From positions 1 through 64,000 of the forward strand of contig CANQQJ010000006.1 of the NCBI GenBank assembly GCA_947625905.1: 64,000 nt of DNA, read 5' to 3'. Each line of letters starts with the position of its first letter. The first letter of the stretch is position 1. Below, in pieces: positions 18,601 to 27,327 of the stretch. Made by a program: the position numbers and the translations under genes. The notes below the pieces were generated by a model, which did no database searches, had not been told where the DNA came from, and saw only the letters and a program-made list of their open reading frames with translations. This DNA is from an uncultured Clostridia bacterium (GTDB lineage: Bacteria; Bacillota; Clostridia; Monoglobales; Monoglobaceae).

Positions 18601-19307
18601 TCTCTGTCAATGGTCGTTACCGATATATTGTCGAGCCATAGCGACGCGCCCGTGTTTGAAAAATTTATTCCGTGCAGACCGTCAATTCGCGAAGGATTTG
18701 AGCCGGTCGTGCCGAGATATGTATTGTCAAGCGTGTAGTATACCTTGTCCAGATCCTGATCCAGCCAGATGTTCACGCTGTGCCACTTACCGAATTCTAT
18801 CTGCGTCAAAGCGCCTCGCGTCCAGCCCGCGCTGTTCGGATAAAATCCCGCGTTGCCGGTACCCGGCTCGGTCCAGAACAACTCTGCCATGTTATTGGTG
18901 TTTTCATCGTTTACCCCGGTAAATTTGGTATTGAGCATGCGCGTGTAAAACAAATTGCTGCTCGCACCTTTCTCGGGGATCATATAATCAAAACTTATCA
19001 GAGTAAGCCCCTTGTCTATTGCGCCGTCAAACGTAAAATAGATGCTGCTCGGCGATGATGCTTTATTAAGCGCCATTCCGTTTCTGTCGGGCGCGGACAT
19101 AATGGTCGGCACCTGCGAATTGAACAGCGACAGATCGGAATTTTTCTCAAATTCGACGCTGAAACGTGTTTCGTTCCCGCTTATGCTCCGCGCAATTTCT
19201 CCCGCGTTCACGACGGCCTCTTTCTCGGGCTCCTCGGCATACGCCGACGGAAAAAGACCGAATGCAAGCGTCCACGCGATAAGAAGCGCTAAAATTTTTT
19301 TAATCAC
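15684..19307 (-). CDS. Secreted clan-A glycoside hydrolase (GH39-like) with N-terminal jelly roll and C-terminal CBM9-like domain
   Basis: 1207 residues; signal peptide 1-24 (AYA|EEP). Residues 45-235 form a LamG-like jelly roll ending in LWLDNISVT. The catalytic barrel spans about 370-680, with acid/base E494 in VELWNEWNN and nucleophile E604 in LRGTEYGWPS, plus ISIHPYTN between them. Beta-sandwich domains follow. The last about 150 residues (TPTIDGKLEPGEW, LYMAWDDDNFYLGADITDD, DGIQFAMAP) match the CBM9-like DOMON/sugar-binding fold. GTG start at 19307 with GAGAGG 6 nt upstream. It lies 12 nt after the stop of another secreted clan-A hydrolase, so the pair is cotranscribed. No SLH domain: probably released or held by its binding modules. 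Substrate unknown. Confidence 0.85.
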   Translation of the reverse strand: MIKKILALLIAWTLAFGLFPSAYAEEPEKEAVVNAGEIARSISGNETRFSVEFEKNSDLSLFNSQVPTIMSAPDRNGMALNKASSPSSIYFTFDGAIDKGLTLISFDYMIPEKGASSNLFYTRMLNTKFTGVNDENTNNMAELFWTEPGTGNAGFYPNSAGWTRGALTQIEFGKWHSVNIWLDQDLDKVYYTLDNTYLGTTGSNPSRIDGLHGINFSNTGASLWLDNISVTTIDRDTLKSISEAGVEIPEEMFTQYFMTAEIGGTGNVTFEEDAGKPIDAKITISSIASEDRELTLETTAKNESGHTYFSETRDVAVKADGDTETEITLPGVNKYGFYYLYSTLYNKTTGEVVGRDVTDFSLVRLPDAGTRNPKLGIENHIRHTRMGDPLVNLEFIDKAGFVSTRSEHAWQTYERAKKVYAMSDAYISHLNAKREKGIGHLEILAFNNPVYGSDLPPSTDATLKGFVDYALNFVKDTKERFGTENEFEVELWNEWNNIGPYFNADNQPPEVYAEFVKRVYPALKAAYPDLFVWGMSTIGVPSGDGAWLERVLAAGGGEYMDGISIHPYTNTSTPEGGGAVAAINNLKKLMEKYGIADKPLRGTEYGWPSVGERGYPDRMHQASYFVRMNVLNDANDLMERIDWYTINDGGESLDSAENHFGLLRGPDTHVPYGAKPSYLAATTWNDLMTGSEFVSSVQVGEDVAAYRYKLKDGRDCALVWKVEDGSESVGLNLGADSVTMVDMYGNEKPLCASNGSFQMVCDAMPIYLIGKFGAFEKAEPQFRFSADSINIPNNGAAALRIAQTDGAAAAVEISGSDDISIREQTGFSRGINKLVLESKGGGAELSDESAWDMGTRMNISTLSGSLELTLKDQSGSPVLYRALEISYSPQVSAEVSIKPKSLAQADKWETVFTLKNISYDKPASGIVKIESPVAAAGETLAFDSLKPGESQTLKLALPEGAIVDNKLSLKAEVSIENGDSYNIEQEITPNVCAHMETTPTIDGKLEPGEWNLNSSADLKDGNFVYIDGNPYGGETDLSGKLYMAWDDDNFYLGADITDDIFSDDKLQGGVLYRSDGIQFAMAPSRGSSTLAQFDIAKVGGVDLLQVDRHWDADMIGMLDTSKYELAIEREGTTTSYELRLPWSVIFGDDYMVEKNGELAMTFLVNENDGTVRRGYYEYGSGMGSGSANSSQYNSFYMLDKALIEELK

Positions 19308-19319
19308 TGCTTACCTCTC

Positions 19320-21512
19320 CTATCTTTGTTTTTTTGAAACGGACGGAATGATCGGCCGAAGTTCCGACCCGTCCCATACATACGCTTTGAACATATCGAC
19401 GCCCTCAACGCGCTTGACCGTCAGGCTCGCGTCCGCCGCATCCGACGGCCGAATCTCTTTTGACCGAACGTCGATCAATGACCCGTCCTTATACTGAGCT
19501 ATTATGAGCCGGGCGGAATCGGGCGCCCCGCCGCCATCTATGCTTGTCTCGGCGGTAATTTCACTCGCGGTGCCACTCAGGCCGAAGGTGTAGGTGACTG
19601 TTCCGTCCGAGCCGAAAATGCTGTCCTCGCGGTCAGACGCCGCACTCCTTAAATGCAAACTGTAATCACCTCCCGCGCGGACTTTAAATTCGCACGTGAA
19701 CACTCCGTTCTTCACTTCCGCGTCGCCGATCCATACGGCATTGGAAAGATTTACGTTGTCTGTGTCCGCGCCTTCCGGCAAAACAAGAACATTTACAAGC
19801 CCGTCCGACGGTTCGCCGCTTACGCGGTCGGTCAGGCTCCCGGTCACGACGGTCATTCCGCTTAACGCGTCAAACTCGGTCACTATGCCGCGCAAGACAG
19901 TGTCGCCGCTGAACTGCGGCCTTGAAGCGTCAAGTTCCGCCGTGCCGATCAAGCTGCTGCCCGCCGCCTCCATCTCCGACTTGCAGATCTTTACCGTGTA
20001 CCTGCCCGGCTTTGAGACAGAAAACATTTTATGGAATTCTCCGTCGCTCCCGACCTTCGCGCTCTCTGTCTGAACGCAGTTCCCGCTTTCGTCCCAAAGG
20101 GTTATTTCCGCCGTCTCGAAATCTTCGGCACGGCCCGATACGGTGCAAATATTTTTATTCTTGTCGTATTTCATATCGGTGATCTCGGTGCGGTAAGTCT
20201 TACAATGGATAAAGGTTGGTTCTTCACCGACTTCGACAGTGATGTCGCCGCTCGGCTCGGAGACTGTTTCGGTGAGCCTTCCCAAATAATCGTAAATATG
20301 CACAGCGCTGCCGCTCTGCGGCACCGTTACCGAGCCGCTGCCGCCGCTCGTATAGGCAATGTATGTGGAATCGCCTGTTTCTGTGTCGGTGTACCGGGCA
20401 AGATACGGCTTATCGCTCATTCCCACAAACTCGCGTCCGCGCAGCAGCTTGTTGTAGGTTTTGACCGCGTAGAACGCGGGCTTGGGCCTGTAGTTATAGT
20501 CGATCAGTCCGAAATTGTGTCCGGCATACGCAGGATCCGTGCCGTCATTGCGGAGGTCGTACCAAAACAACTCACCTTTTCTGCCGATATTTTTAAGCAG
20601 CTTATCCCACGCGAGCTTTACCCTCAGCGCAAACGCCGCCTGCTCTTCCTCCGTCACCCCGTTGCTGCCGCCTGTGGTAAACCATCCGGTTTCGGTCAGC
20701 CACAGTTCTTTGGTTTTTTGCGGATCGCTTTGGTTTAAATAATTAACTATCATTTTCAAAGATCTGTTTTCCGAATTGCCAAGGTCTGATTCGGGATTGT
20801 TTGATTTATAGTTATAGTAATGGAAAGAAAACCCGTCCATATAGTCGATCACGCCCTTGCCCTCGCTCGACTTCCAATTAAGCAGCGAATTTAGCCATCC
20901 CGTATCGGACGTGCCGCCGATAAGATGAGCGGCGCCCAAAACCTTGGCGTTCGGATCCTCGTTTTTGACTGCTTCATAAGTCGCGCGGAGAAGCTCCGCA
21001 TAATTCCTTGCCGACTCGGCAGCGTCGCTCTCAACGTCCGGATTAAACACATTGTGATTCGGTTCGTTCCACACCTCGTATGTATGGGGCGTGTCGGGCT
21101 GCCGCGTCTTGAGGGTTCCCACCACGTAGCGCACATAGCCGAGCCAACCGTTCCAATAATCTGTGTCAGAGCTGACGGGCAGCCCTCCTCCGCCCTCGTA
21201 TGCCTCATTGCCAAGGCCGAGAATTACCAACGCCTTAAGACCCGACTGCTCAGCCGCGCCGGTCCAGTCCGCGGTCGGCATTTTGAACGTGCCGCCCGGG
21301 GTCGTCTGCATTCCCCAGCCCCAGCGCAGCTCGTCGCGGATCATATCGGCATGCAGCTCCGCCGCCGCATCCGTAATTCCGCTGATAGTGTGACCGTTGT
21401 GGGGCTGCGACATATGCGTACACACTCCGATATTCGCCGCACTCACATTGACGCACAGCACGGCGGAAAGAATACCGCACATTACCGATAATATTATTCT
21501 TATTCTTTTCAT
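19320..21512 (-). CDS. Secreted clan-A glycoside hydrolase (GH39-like) with C-terminal beta domains
   Basis: 730 residues from ATG 21512, chosen because AAGGA lies 8 nt upstream; another in-frame ATG at 21521 abuts the same site. Signal peptide 1-25 (VNVSA|ANI). The barrel (about 27-400) shows acid/base E150 in YEVWNEPNHNVF and nucleophile E274 in LWLTETGWFTT, with FSFHYYNY between. The C-terminal half is beta-sandwich, ending in a domain with FKAYVWDGSELRPI that resembles the ends of the 3033-6257 and 12234-15632 proteins. It is the first gene of a 21-kb same-strand run and lies divergent from an AraC regulator, a likely controller. The specific family (GH39 or a close relative) needs a profile search. 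Confidence 0.83.
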   Translation of the reverse strand: MKRIRIILSVMCGILSAVLCVNVSAANIGVCTHMSQPHNGHTISGITDAAAELHADMIRDELRWGWGMQTTPGGTFKMPTADWTGAAEQSGLKALVILGLGNEAYEGGGGLPVSSDTDYWNGWLGYVRYVVGTLKTRQPDTPHTYEVWNEPNHNVFNPDVESDAAESARNYAELLRATYEAVKNEDPNAKVLGAAHLIGGTSDTGWLNSLLNWKSSEGKGVIDYMDGFSFHYYNYKSNNPESDLGNSENRSLKMIVNYLNQSDPQKTKELWLTETGWFTTGGSNGVTEEEQAAFALRVKLAWDKLLKNIGRKGELFWYDLRNDGTDPAYAGHNFGLIDYNYRPKPAFYAVKTYNKLLRGREFVGMSDKPYLARYTDTETGDSTYIAYTSGGSGSVTVPQSGSAVHIYDYLGRLTETVSEPSGDITVEVGEEPTFIHCKTYRTEITDMKYDKNKNICTVSGRAEDFETAEITLWDESGNCVQTESAKVGSDGEFHKMFSVSKPGRYTVKICKSEMEAAGSSLIGTAELDASRPQFSGDTVLRGIVTEFDALSGMTVVTGSLTDRVSGEPSDGLVNVLVLPEGADTDNVNLSNAVWIGDAEVKNGVFTCEFKVRAGGDYSLHLRSAASDREDSIFGSDGTVTYTFGLSGTASEITAETSIDGGGAPDSARLIIAQYKDGSLIDVRSKEIRPSDAADASLTVKRVEGVDMFKAYVWDGSELRPIIPSVSKKQR

Positions 21513-21612
21513 AACACACATCCTTCACATGGAATTGGGACGCAGTCCCGTTTTTGACTGATAAAATTTATAATTCTTTTTTTGCTGTTTTACGATAGTG
21601 TATAGTGTCATA

Positions 21613-21626
21613 TCGGAAACATCCGA
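21613..21626. promoter_or_regulatory. Operator-like palindrome in the divergent gap upstream of the hydrolase operon
   Basis: TCGGAAACATCCGA has 5-bp arms TCGGA/TCCGA, about 100 nt before the hydrolase start, in the 370-nt gap (21513-21881) shared with the AraC gene. A second small hairpin GGGAC/GTCCC lies at about 21538-21550. No convincing minus-strand promoter was found in the gap; the rest is AT-rich with no open frame worth reporting. Role as a regulator site is inference. Confidence 0.35.
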
Positions 21627-21798
21627 CAACTGTAAGTATATGTTATTTTCAAGCGTATATTATGTTTTTTTAATCTGAGCAGACTCTGCCTTGCCGACAG
21701 TCGGGAACTGCATTCGGGTTATACAATTTAAGAAATACAAAGACAACATTGGAAATTATGCACAATTTTTTATGCAATGTCGTCCTTAAATTTTACTC

Positions 21799-21827
21799 TT
21801 GCATATATTATATCCTTGTGCTAAAAT
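21799..21827 (+). promoter_or_regulatory. Sigma-A-type promoter for the AraC regulator at 21882
   Basis: TTGCAT (21799-21804), a 17-nt spacer and TAAAAT (21822-21827) lie 55 nt before the ATG. Expected start of transcription is near 21834, giving an AT-rich leader of about 50 nt. Confidence 0.55.
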
Positions 21828-21881
21828 ATAAACAAGATAATAAACATTAAAAATTTTTCGAAAAAGGGGTAAAAAATTGAC

Positions 21882-22739
21882 ATGAATATTGCTCTAACCA
21901 CAGTTCCTTTGGGCCCGATTGAATTCAGCGCGCCGCGAACGGACAACGAATATCCTTTTTGGCTGTGCCAATGCGGGATCTCGTCTAAAACGCAGCCCAC
22001 TCATCAGATACGGCTTAACTCTGATGTTTCATGTATTCAATATGTTATATCGGGTTCCGGAATAATCAACTGCAACAGACATACCCACGCAGCCAACCCG
22101 GGCGACACCTTTTTGCTCAGAAGCGGCACGGATCAGAATTACTACTGTTCCAACGGCGATCATTGGGAGCGCCTTTGGATAAATTTCAAGGGTGTTTTGG
22201 CGGATGAACTGATCAAGATCTATAATCTGACAGACGCGGTAGTTTTTCAAAACACCTACAGCCTTCCTATTCTGACGGAAATTTATGAAACGATCCAAAC
22301 GGTCGATGACCCAAACGACTATAAATCCAAAACCACACATCTGTTTCTGGACCTTATTCAGCTTCTCTCAAAGCATCGTCCAAAAAAGCAGGAAGATTTT
22401 GATATGCTGGCTCACGTCCGCCATTATATCGACTGTCATATCAATGAGCAGATCAGCATTTCCGATATTGCCGCCTTGGCTCACCGATCCCCTGAGTATC
22501 TTATCCGTACATTTAAAGAGCGATATCATATAACACCCCATCGGTATATATTGGAGTCCAAAATGAGGCTTGCCTCGGACATGCTTAAGAACACCCGTCA
22601 GCCGATCAGTATGATCGCCGAAAACTTATGTTTTTATGATACGCATCATTTTTCCGCCCAATTTGAGAAAATGATCGGCTGCCGACCGTCTGTTTACAGG
22701 AAAAATACCCGCAAAAAACTCGTCGGCAAACAAGAGTGA
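21882..22739 (+). CDS. AraC-family transcriptional regulator (cupin sensor + HTH)
   Basis: 285 residues. The N-terminal half is a cupin-like sugar-sensing domain (about 15-160; YVISGSGIINCN, NPGDTFLLRSGTDQNYY, WERLWINFKG). The C-terminal AraC-type double helix-turn-helix spans about 180-280 (ISISDIAALAHRSPEYLIRTFKERY, then ISMIAENLCFYDTHHFSAQFEKMIGCRPSVYRK). It sits divergent from the long minus-strand hydrolase, SLH and importer run and is the obvious candidate to control it in response to a released sugar. ATG at 21882 has AAGGGG about 12 nt upstream, a rather long spacing. Length is normal for this subfamily. Confidence 0.88.
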   Translation: MNIALTTVPLGPIEFSAPRTDNEYPFWLCQCGISSKTQPTHQIRLNSDVSCIQYVISGSGIINCNRHTHAANPGDTFLLRSGTDQNYYCSNGDHWERLWINFKGVLADELIKIYNLTDAVVFQNTYSLPILTEIYETIQTVDDPNDYKSKTTHLFLDLIQLLSKHRPKKQEDFDMLAHVRHYIDCHINEQISISDIAALAHRSPEYLIRTFKERYHITPHRYILESKMRLASDMLKNTRQPISMIAENLCFYDTHHFSAQFEKMIGCRPSVYRKNTRKKLVGKQE

Positions 22740-22767
22740 GCGTGGATCCCCGCGCATTAAAGCACAA

Positions 22768-22806
22768 AAGGCAGCACCTCGCAAGCATTGCTCGGGGTGC
22801 TGCCTT
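22768..22806. terminator. Bidirectional terminator between convergent regulator genes
   Basis: AAGGCAGCACC (22768-22778) and GGTGCTGCCTT (22796-22806) form a perfect 11-bp stem with a small inner GCAA/TTGC hairpin, between the AraC stop (22739) and the stop of the convergent regulator (22845). A 3' T-tract is weak on both sides. Confidence 0.65.
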
Positions 22807-22844
22807 AAATGATGCCTCACCATACAACTCGAAGCAGCCGTTCT

Positions 22845-23924
22845 TTACGGTGAGCAGTTAAAAATATCTTTATTGAAATACGTATTGATGATCCTCAAAA
22901 GCTCCTTGCGGTTTTTGATGCCGCTTAAGTTTAATAATTTGTTCAGTCTGTATTTTATGCCGTTGGTCGACATAAATAATTCCTGCGCGGCAGACTCATA
23001 GGATCTTCCGTTTATAATATTATTGAGTATTATCCAATCGGTATCGGTAACATTTTCCAAAATTTTTTCTATTGAAATCAGATCCCTGATCTCATCATCT
23101 TCAAAAAAATCATTGTCCTCATTAAAAGGCAAGGCTTCGGGTGTTGTGTTCCTGTCCGTGTACGGAACATATTTTGTGGTGGCTCTCACAATAATATCAC
23201 TTTTGATGTTGATGTTCACAGAGGAGATCTCGCTGTTTTTCATCAGTAATTCATAAAGCCTGACGGCGGTCTTCCCGTATTCGTAATAGTTGAGCGCGAC
23301 AGAGGTGATAGACGGCGTATAGAGCTGCGCGATATGCGTGTTTGTAAAGCTGACAACAAACAGTCTGTCGATCTCCGCGGGGTCCTGCGACTTCAGATTT
23401 TGCATAAGAGATATGGCGGCATAGTCGTTTGCGCATATAACGGCGTCGTAATCGGATATTTTTAAATAAAAATTTTCATAGCATCGCTTCAGATCGCCAT
23501 GATTATAATAGACGTGTTCTTTTCCGCCAAAGCCGCGCAGTCTCTGCAAGTCGGACGAAGAGGACGGATTTAGGCCGTAAAACGCGATATTATGCTTTCC
23601 GCAGTCATGGGTCAGATATGCCGTAACGTTCTTCATGCCGAGAAACAGATCCGTGCAGATATTATTGACCGACATCCGATGGGCGCGGTTGTTTATTTGG
23701 ATAATATGCGCTGAGTGTTCGCGCTGTGCCCAATTAACGGTTTTGTATATCCAGCTGGGAGACGTTCCGATAATCACGATCAAATCGGAAGAGTCGGAGC
23801 AAAAATCCTCTTTTTCGATCATACAGCTCATACGCTTTTGCTTTGCGGCTGTCATTATTCCTTCCATGATACGGTGACACCATGTGCTGGAGGAAAATCC
23901 CTCCTCCGCGACTATGTAAATCAT
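22845..23924 (-). CDS. Transcriptional regulator with LacI-like sensor domain and C-terminal HTH
   Basis: 359 residues from ATG 23924, which has GAGGTGG just upstream; the longer upstream frame lacks a ribosome site and runs into the divergent gene. Residues 1-230 resemble a periplasmic-binding-like LacI/GalR sensor (DLIVIIGTSPSW, HNIAFYGLNPSSSSDLQRLRG, YDAVICANDYAAISLMQNL, FVVSFTNTHIAQLYTPSIT, VALNYYEYGKTAVRLYELL). There is no N-terminal LacI HTH. Instead the C-terminus (about 290-355; IILNNIINGRSYESAAQELFMS, GIKYRLNKLLNLSGIKNRKEL) looks like a LuxR/GerE-like HTH. It is divergent from the DUF5107/TPR gene, which it probably controls. Sensor class is confident, DNA-binding part less so. Confidence 0.75.
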   Translation of the reverse strand: MIYIVAEEGFSSSTWCHRIMEGIMTAAKQKRMSCMIEKEDFCSDSSDLIVIIGTSPSWIYKTVNWAQREHSAHIIQINNRAHRMSVNNICTDLFLGMKNVTAYLTHDCGKHNIAFYGLNPSSSSDLQRLRGFGGKEHVYYNHGDLKRCYENFYLKISDYDAVICANDYAAISLMQNLKSQDPAEIDRLFVVSFTNTHIAQLYTPSITSVALNYYEYGKTAVRLYELLMKNSEISSVNINIKSDIIVRATTKYVPYTDRNTTPEALPFNEDNDFFEDDEIRDLISIEKILENVTDTDWIILNNIINGRSYESAAQELFMSTNGIKYRLNKLLNLSGIKNRKELLRIINTYFNKDIFNCSP

Positions 23925-23943
23925 TTTCACCACCTCGCTTAAC

Positions 23944-23971
23944 ATTGTATCATATAATTTGAAAAAGGCAA
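23944..23971 (-). promoter_or_regulatory. Candidate promoter for the LacI-like/HTH regulator
   Basis: On the minus strand TTGCCT (23971-23966), a 16-nt spacer and TACAAT (23949-23944) lie 20 nt before the ATG at 23924, with GAGGTGG between. Confidence 0.5.
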
Positions 23972-24005
23972 GAGAAAGGCGTAAAATTTTACATTGTTTT
24001 CTTGC

Positions 24006-24034
24006 TTGATGACTTTTATATAAAGCTTTACAAT
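24006..24034 (+). promoter_or_regulatory. Sigma-A-type promoter for the DUF5107/TPR gene
   Basis: TTGATG (24006-24011), a 17-nt spacer and TACAAT (24029-24034) lie 50 nt before the ATG at 24085. It is back-to-back with the regulator promoter at 23944-23971, so one operator could affect both. Confidence 0.55.
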
Positions 24035-24084
24035 GAAATAGAACAGTAAAAGACTGTATCATTATTGTAAATAGGAGGATCTTT

Positions 24085-27000
24085 ATGTCAGTCAAATTAA
24101 AAAAAGAGCGAAAGATAATTCCGACATACGTGCCGAAAAAGGCTATGGATCTGCCCATGTTTTTTGAAAACAAACCTTACCAGGGCGCAAGCGGAAGGCT
24201 GTATCCGCTTCCTTTTTCGGACAGTATAAGCGACGACAAAACCGATGTTGAGTATGATGTTTACACGCTGGAAAACGAGTATATTATGACTCAGCTTTTG
24301 CCTGAGCTGGGCGGTAAAATTTTGAGAGGTTATGACAAGAAAGGCAAGTATGACTTTATATATTACAATGAGGTCGTAAAGCCCGCGCTGGTCGGACTTG
24401 CCGGTCCGTGGATCTCGGGCGGCATCGAGTTCAATTACCCGCAGCACCACAGGCCGACGACGTATATGCCGGCGGAGGCTGTAACGGATGAGGGCGAAAA
24501 CGGCGAAAAAACCGTGTGGATGGGCGAAGTAGAGCCGTTTAACCGTTTAAAGGGAATGGTTGGTGTTTCGGTTGAGCCGAACCGCTCCTATATTAAAGCG
24601 AAAATAAAGATATATAATCGAACAAATCAACCGCAGGTATTTATGTGGTGGGCAAATCTCGCTGTTCCGGTAAACGAAGCCTACAAGACGGTCTTCCCGC
24701 CCGATGTTGAGTGGGTAAACGACCATGACAGACGCTGCGTAATGAGCTGGCCGATCGCGAAAGGCGTGTTCCGCACCGCACGTCCCTTCGACTACGGCGA
24801 GGGAACGGATATTTCAAAGTATGACGCCGTAAAGGTCCCTTCCTCGTTTTTGGTGTCGCAGGGTCAGTCGGATATGGATTTTGTCGCCGGCTACGACGAA
24901 GGGAAAAATTCGGGTATCGTGACAGTCGCCGATCATCACATATCTCCCGGCAAAAAGATGTGGACATGGGGCAAGGGAGATTTCGGCGAGATGTGGTGTT
25001 CCAATCTCACGGACGAAAACGGACCGTATATCGAGCTTATGACCGGCGTGTATACCGACAATCAGCCTGATTTCACATGGATCGCGCCATATGAAAGCCG
25101 CACGTTTGAGCAGGTTTGGTACCCTATCCGCAAAATAGGCGATGTGAAAAACGCGACCGTCGACGCGGCGGTAAATCTGGAACAAAGAGGCGATAAACTG
25201 TTTTTCGGATTTAACGTGACCGGAGTGTTTGAAAACGCGAAGATCAAGGTACACCATGGCGATGATACGGTATTTGAAGACGCCGCGAGCCTTGACCCGA
25301 ACACGGCGTATTGCAAAGAAATTCCGATGAACGGAATGAACATAAACGATATAAAGGTTTCTCTTGAAGACAAGAGCGGGCGTATCCTCGTTGATTACAA
25401 AACTTATGTGAGAGGACAAAAACAGCCGATCGAACCGAGAAAGCCTGTTCTGCGGCCTTGTGAAATCGAAACGGTTGAAGAACTTTATATAAACGGGCTG
25501 CACCTTGAGCAGTACAAGCAGCATAATTATGACGCAAGGGACTATTATGCGGAGGGCATAAAAAGAGACGCGCATGATGTGCGCTGCAATACGGGTATGG
25601 CGCGCATTTCTTATAAAAACGGCCGATTTGATGATTGCGTCAAATATGCCGACGCGGCGATCGCAAGGCTGACCGCAAGAAATATGCATCCGACCGACAC
25701 CGAGGCAATGTATTTGAAAGGTATTGCCCTGAAATCAAAGGGAGAATATAAGAAGGCTTATGACGTTTTATATATGGCGGCATGGGATTACCGTTTCAGA
25801 AGCGCGGCATATTATGAGCTTGCGGTAATTGACTGCGTGAACAAGGACTATGCCGCCGCGCTCGAAAAGCTGGATGAGTCCATTGCGAAAAACAAAAATC
25901 ATACAAAGGCTATGAACTTAAAAGCGGTCATTTTGAGACATATCGGGGAAAATGAACGCGCGAAATTGATACTTGATGAGGTTTGCCGTTATGATATGCT
26001 CGATATGTTTGCAAGAACTGAGTTTTTGCATTACGGCAATTCGGAGAAAGAATTCAACGAATTGTTTGGCGGAAAAGCGGAAAATTACATGGATGTTGCC
26101 TATGATTACATCAGCGCGGGCTTTTACGAGGATGCATTGAAGGTGATCGGCCTCGCGCGGCAGGAATACCCGCTGTTTGATTATGTTCGCGGCTATTGCA
26201 GCCATTGTCTCGGCGATGACAAAAAGGCCGAGGAATATGTGCTGAAGGCGGAGAGCCGTGATACCGGCTGCTGTTTCCCGTCGAGGCCCGATGACATCGC
26301 GGTGCTGAGGTTTGCTATGCAGATCTGTCCAAGCGGCGATAACGCTCCCTATTATCTCGGCTGTCTGTTTTATGACAAATTTGATTATGATGCGGCAATT
26401 GCGCTGTGGGAGAGATGTATCGAAAAAAACGAAAAACATCCCAAAGCTTTTCGCAATCTCGCGCTTGCGTATTTTGATAAGAAATCCGACTGTCTTTCCG
26501 CAAAACTATGTATGGAAAAGGCGATAGAAAACAAGCCGAATGACCCAAGGCTGCTTTTTGAATATCAGCAGCTTTTGAAAAATATGAATTACTCTCCGCG
26601 GCACAGATTGAATGTCTATGACAGGTTTAACGATCTGATGCTGCAAAGAGACGATTGTTATCTGGATAAGATAACGCTTAAATGCATGGTGGGCGAGTAC
26701 CGTGATGCTATTGATATGGCAAAGAACAGACGTTTCCATATATACGAGGGCGGCGAGGGCAAACTGACCAAGCAGCACGCGTGGATGCATGTGCTGTACG
26801 GCAATGAACTGGCGGCGCATGGTGAGACAACCAAAGCGAAGCAGGTTTACAAAGACGGTATCAATATGCCTAAGTCCTACGGCGAGGCTAAAACCTTCTT
26901 CAACCAAGAGGCGCATATATACTATTACTTGGGACTGCTCACAAATGAAAAGAAATATTTTGAAGAAGCAGCGGTCTATAAAGCGGCGGTTTCGGAGCTG

Positions 27001-27327
27001 TCTCTGTTCCGCGCATTGGCTCTGCGGAAGCTGATGCGGTTCAGCGAGGCGCGGGGTGTGCTTGAAGAGATGATGCGGACCGCCGATAACAGCATTGAAA
27101 ATTGCGATCTGAGGACATATTATGGGGTCGGTTCGCCTTCTCCCATGCCGTTTGAGTCGGATATTGTGAAGAATAATCTGACCGACGGATATATCCTAAA
27201 GGCATATGCGCTTTTGGGATTGGGCAAATTCGATGAAGCCGATGAATATATCACAAAAGCGGAAAGTCTTTCCAAGTATGATTTCAGAATTTATGCCTAT
27301 AAAAAGATAAAATCCGACTGCATATGA
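24085..27327 (+). CDS. DUF5107-domain protein with C-terminal TPR repeats
   Basis: A 1080-residue protein without signal peptide, so cytoplasmic. The N-terminal about 400 residues match the DUF5107 family, a galactose-mutarotase-like beta-sandwich (LLPELGGKILRGYDKKGKYDFIYYN, GPWISGGIEFNYPQHHRP, MWWANLAVPVNEAYKTVFPPDVE). Residues about 460-1070 are tetratricopeptide-like helical repeats (AARDYYAEGIKRDAHDVRCN-like units, SAAYYELAVIDCVNKDYAAALEKLDES, HPKAFRNLALAYFDKK). This fusion is common in carbohydrate loci of anaerobes; the reaction, if any, is not established. The ATG follows AGGAGG by 6 nt. It is monocistronic, divergent from the LacI-like/HTH regulator and convergent with cassette A, from which a hairpin separates it. 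Confidence 0.85.
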   Translation: MSVKLKKERKIIPTYVPKKAMDLPMFFENKPYQGASGRLYPLPFSDSISDDKTDVEYDVYTLENEYIMTQLLPELGGKILRGYDKKGKYDFIYYNEVVKPALVGLAGPWISGGIEFNYPQHHRPTTYMPAEAVTDEGENGEKTVWMGEVEPFNRLKGMVGVSVEPNRSYIKAKIKIYNRTNQPQVFMWWANLAVPVNEAYKTVFPPDVEWVNDHDRRCVMSWPIAKGVFRTARPFDYGEGTDISKYDAVKVPSSFLVSQGQSDMDFVAGYDEGKNSGIVTVADHHISPGKKMWTWGKGDFGEMWCSNLTDENGPYIELMTGVYTDNQPDFTWIAPYESRTFEQVWYPIRKIGDVKNATVDAAVNLEQRGDKLFFGFNVTGVFENAKIKVHHGDDTVFEDAASLDPNTAYCKEIPMNGMNINDIKVSLEDKSGRILVDYKTYVRGQKQPIEPRKPVLRPCEIETVEELYINGLHLEQYKQHNYDARDYYAEGIKRDAHDVRCNTGMARISYKNGRFDDCVKYADAAIARLTARNMHPTDTEAMYLKGIALKSKGEYKKAYDVLYMAAWDYRFRSAAYYELAVIDCVNKDYAAALEKLDESIAKNKNHTKAMNLKAVILRHIGENERAKLILDEVCRYDMLDMFARTEFLHYGNSEKEFNELFGGKAENYMDVAYDYISAGFYEDALKVIGLARQEYPLFDYVRGYCSHCLGDDKKAEEYVLKAESRDTGCCFPSRPDDIAVLRFAMQICPSGDNAPYYLGCLFYDKFDYDAAIALWERCIEKNEKHPKAFRNLALAYFDKKSDCLSAKLCMEKAIENKPNDPRLLFEYQQLLKNMNYSPRHRLNVYDRFNDLMLQRDDCYLDKITLKCMVGEYRDAIDMAKNRRFHIYEGGEGKLTKQHAWMHVLYGNELAAHGETTKAKQVYKDGINMPKSYGEAKTFFNQEAHIYYYLGLLTNEKKYFEEAAVYKAAVSELSLFRALALRKLMRFSEARGVLEEMMRTADNSIENCDLRTYYGVGSPSPMPFESDIVKNNLTDGYILKAYALLGLGKFDEADEYITKAESLSKYDFRIYAYKKIKSDCI

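Noticed and set aside
23925..24173. N-terminal extension of the LacI-like/HTH regulator
   Set aside because: It would cross the promoters and the start of the divergent gene, and the ATG at 23924 has its own strong GAGGTGG site.
24814..25689. Minus-strand frame of 291 codons inside the DUF5107 gene
   Set aside because: Antisense shadow of a coding region with clear family identity; no start signal.
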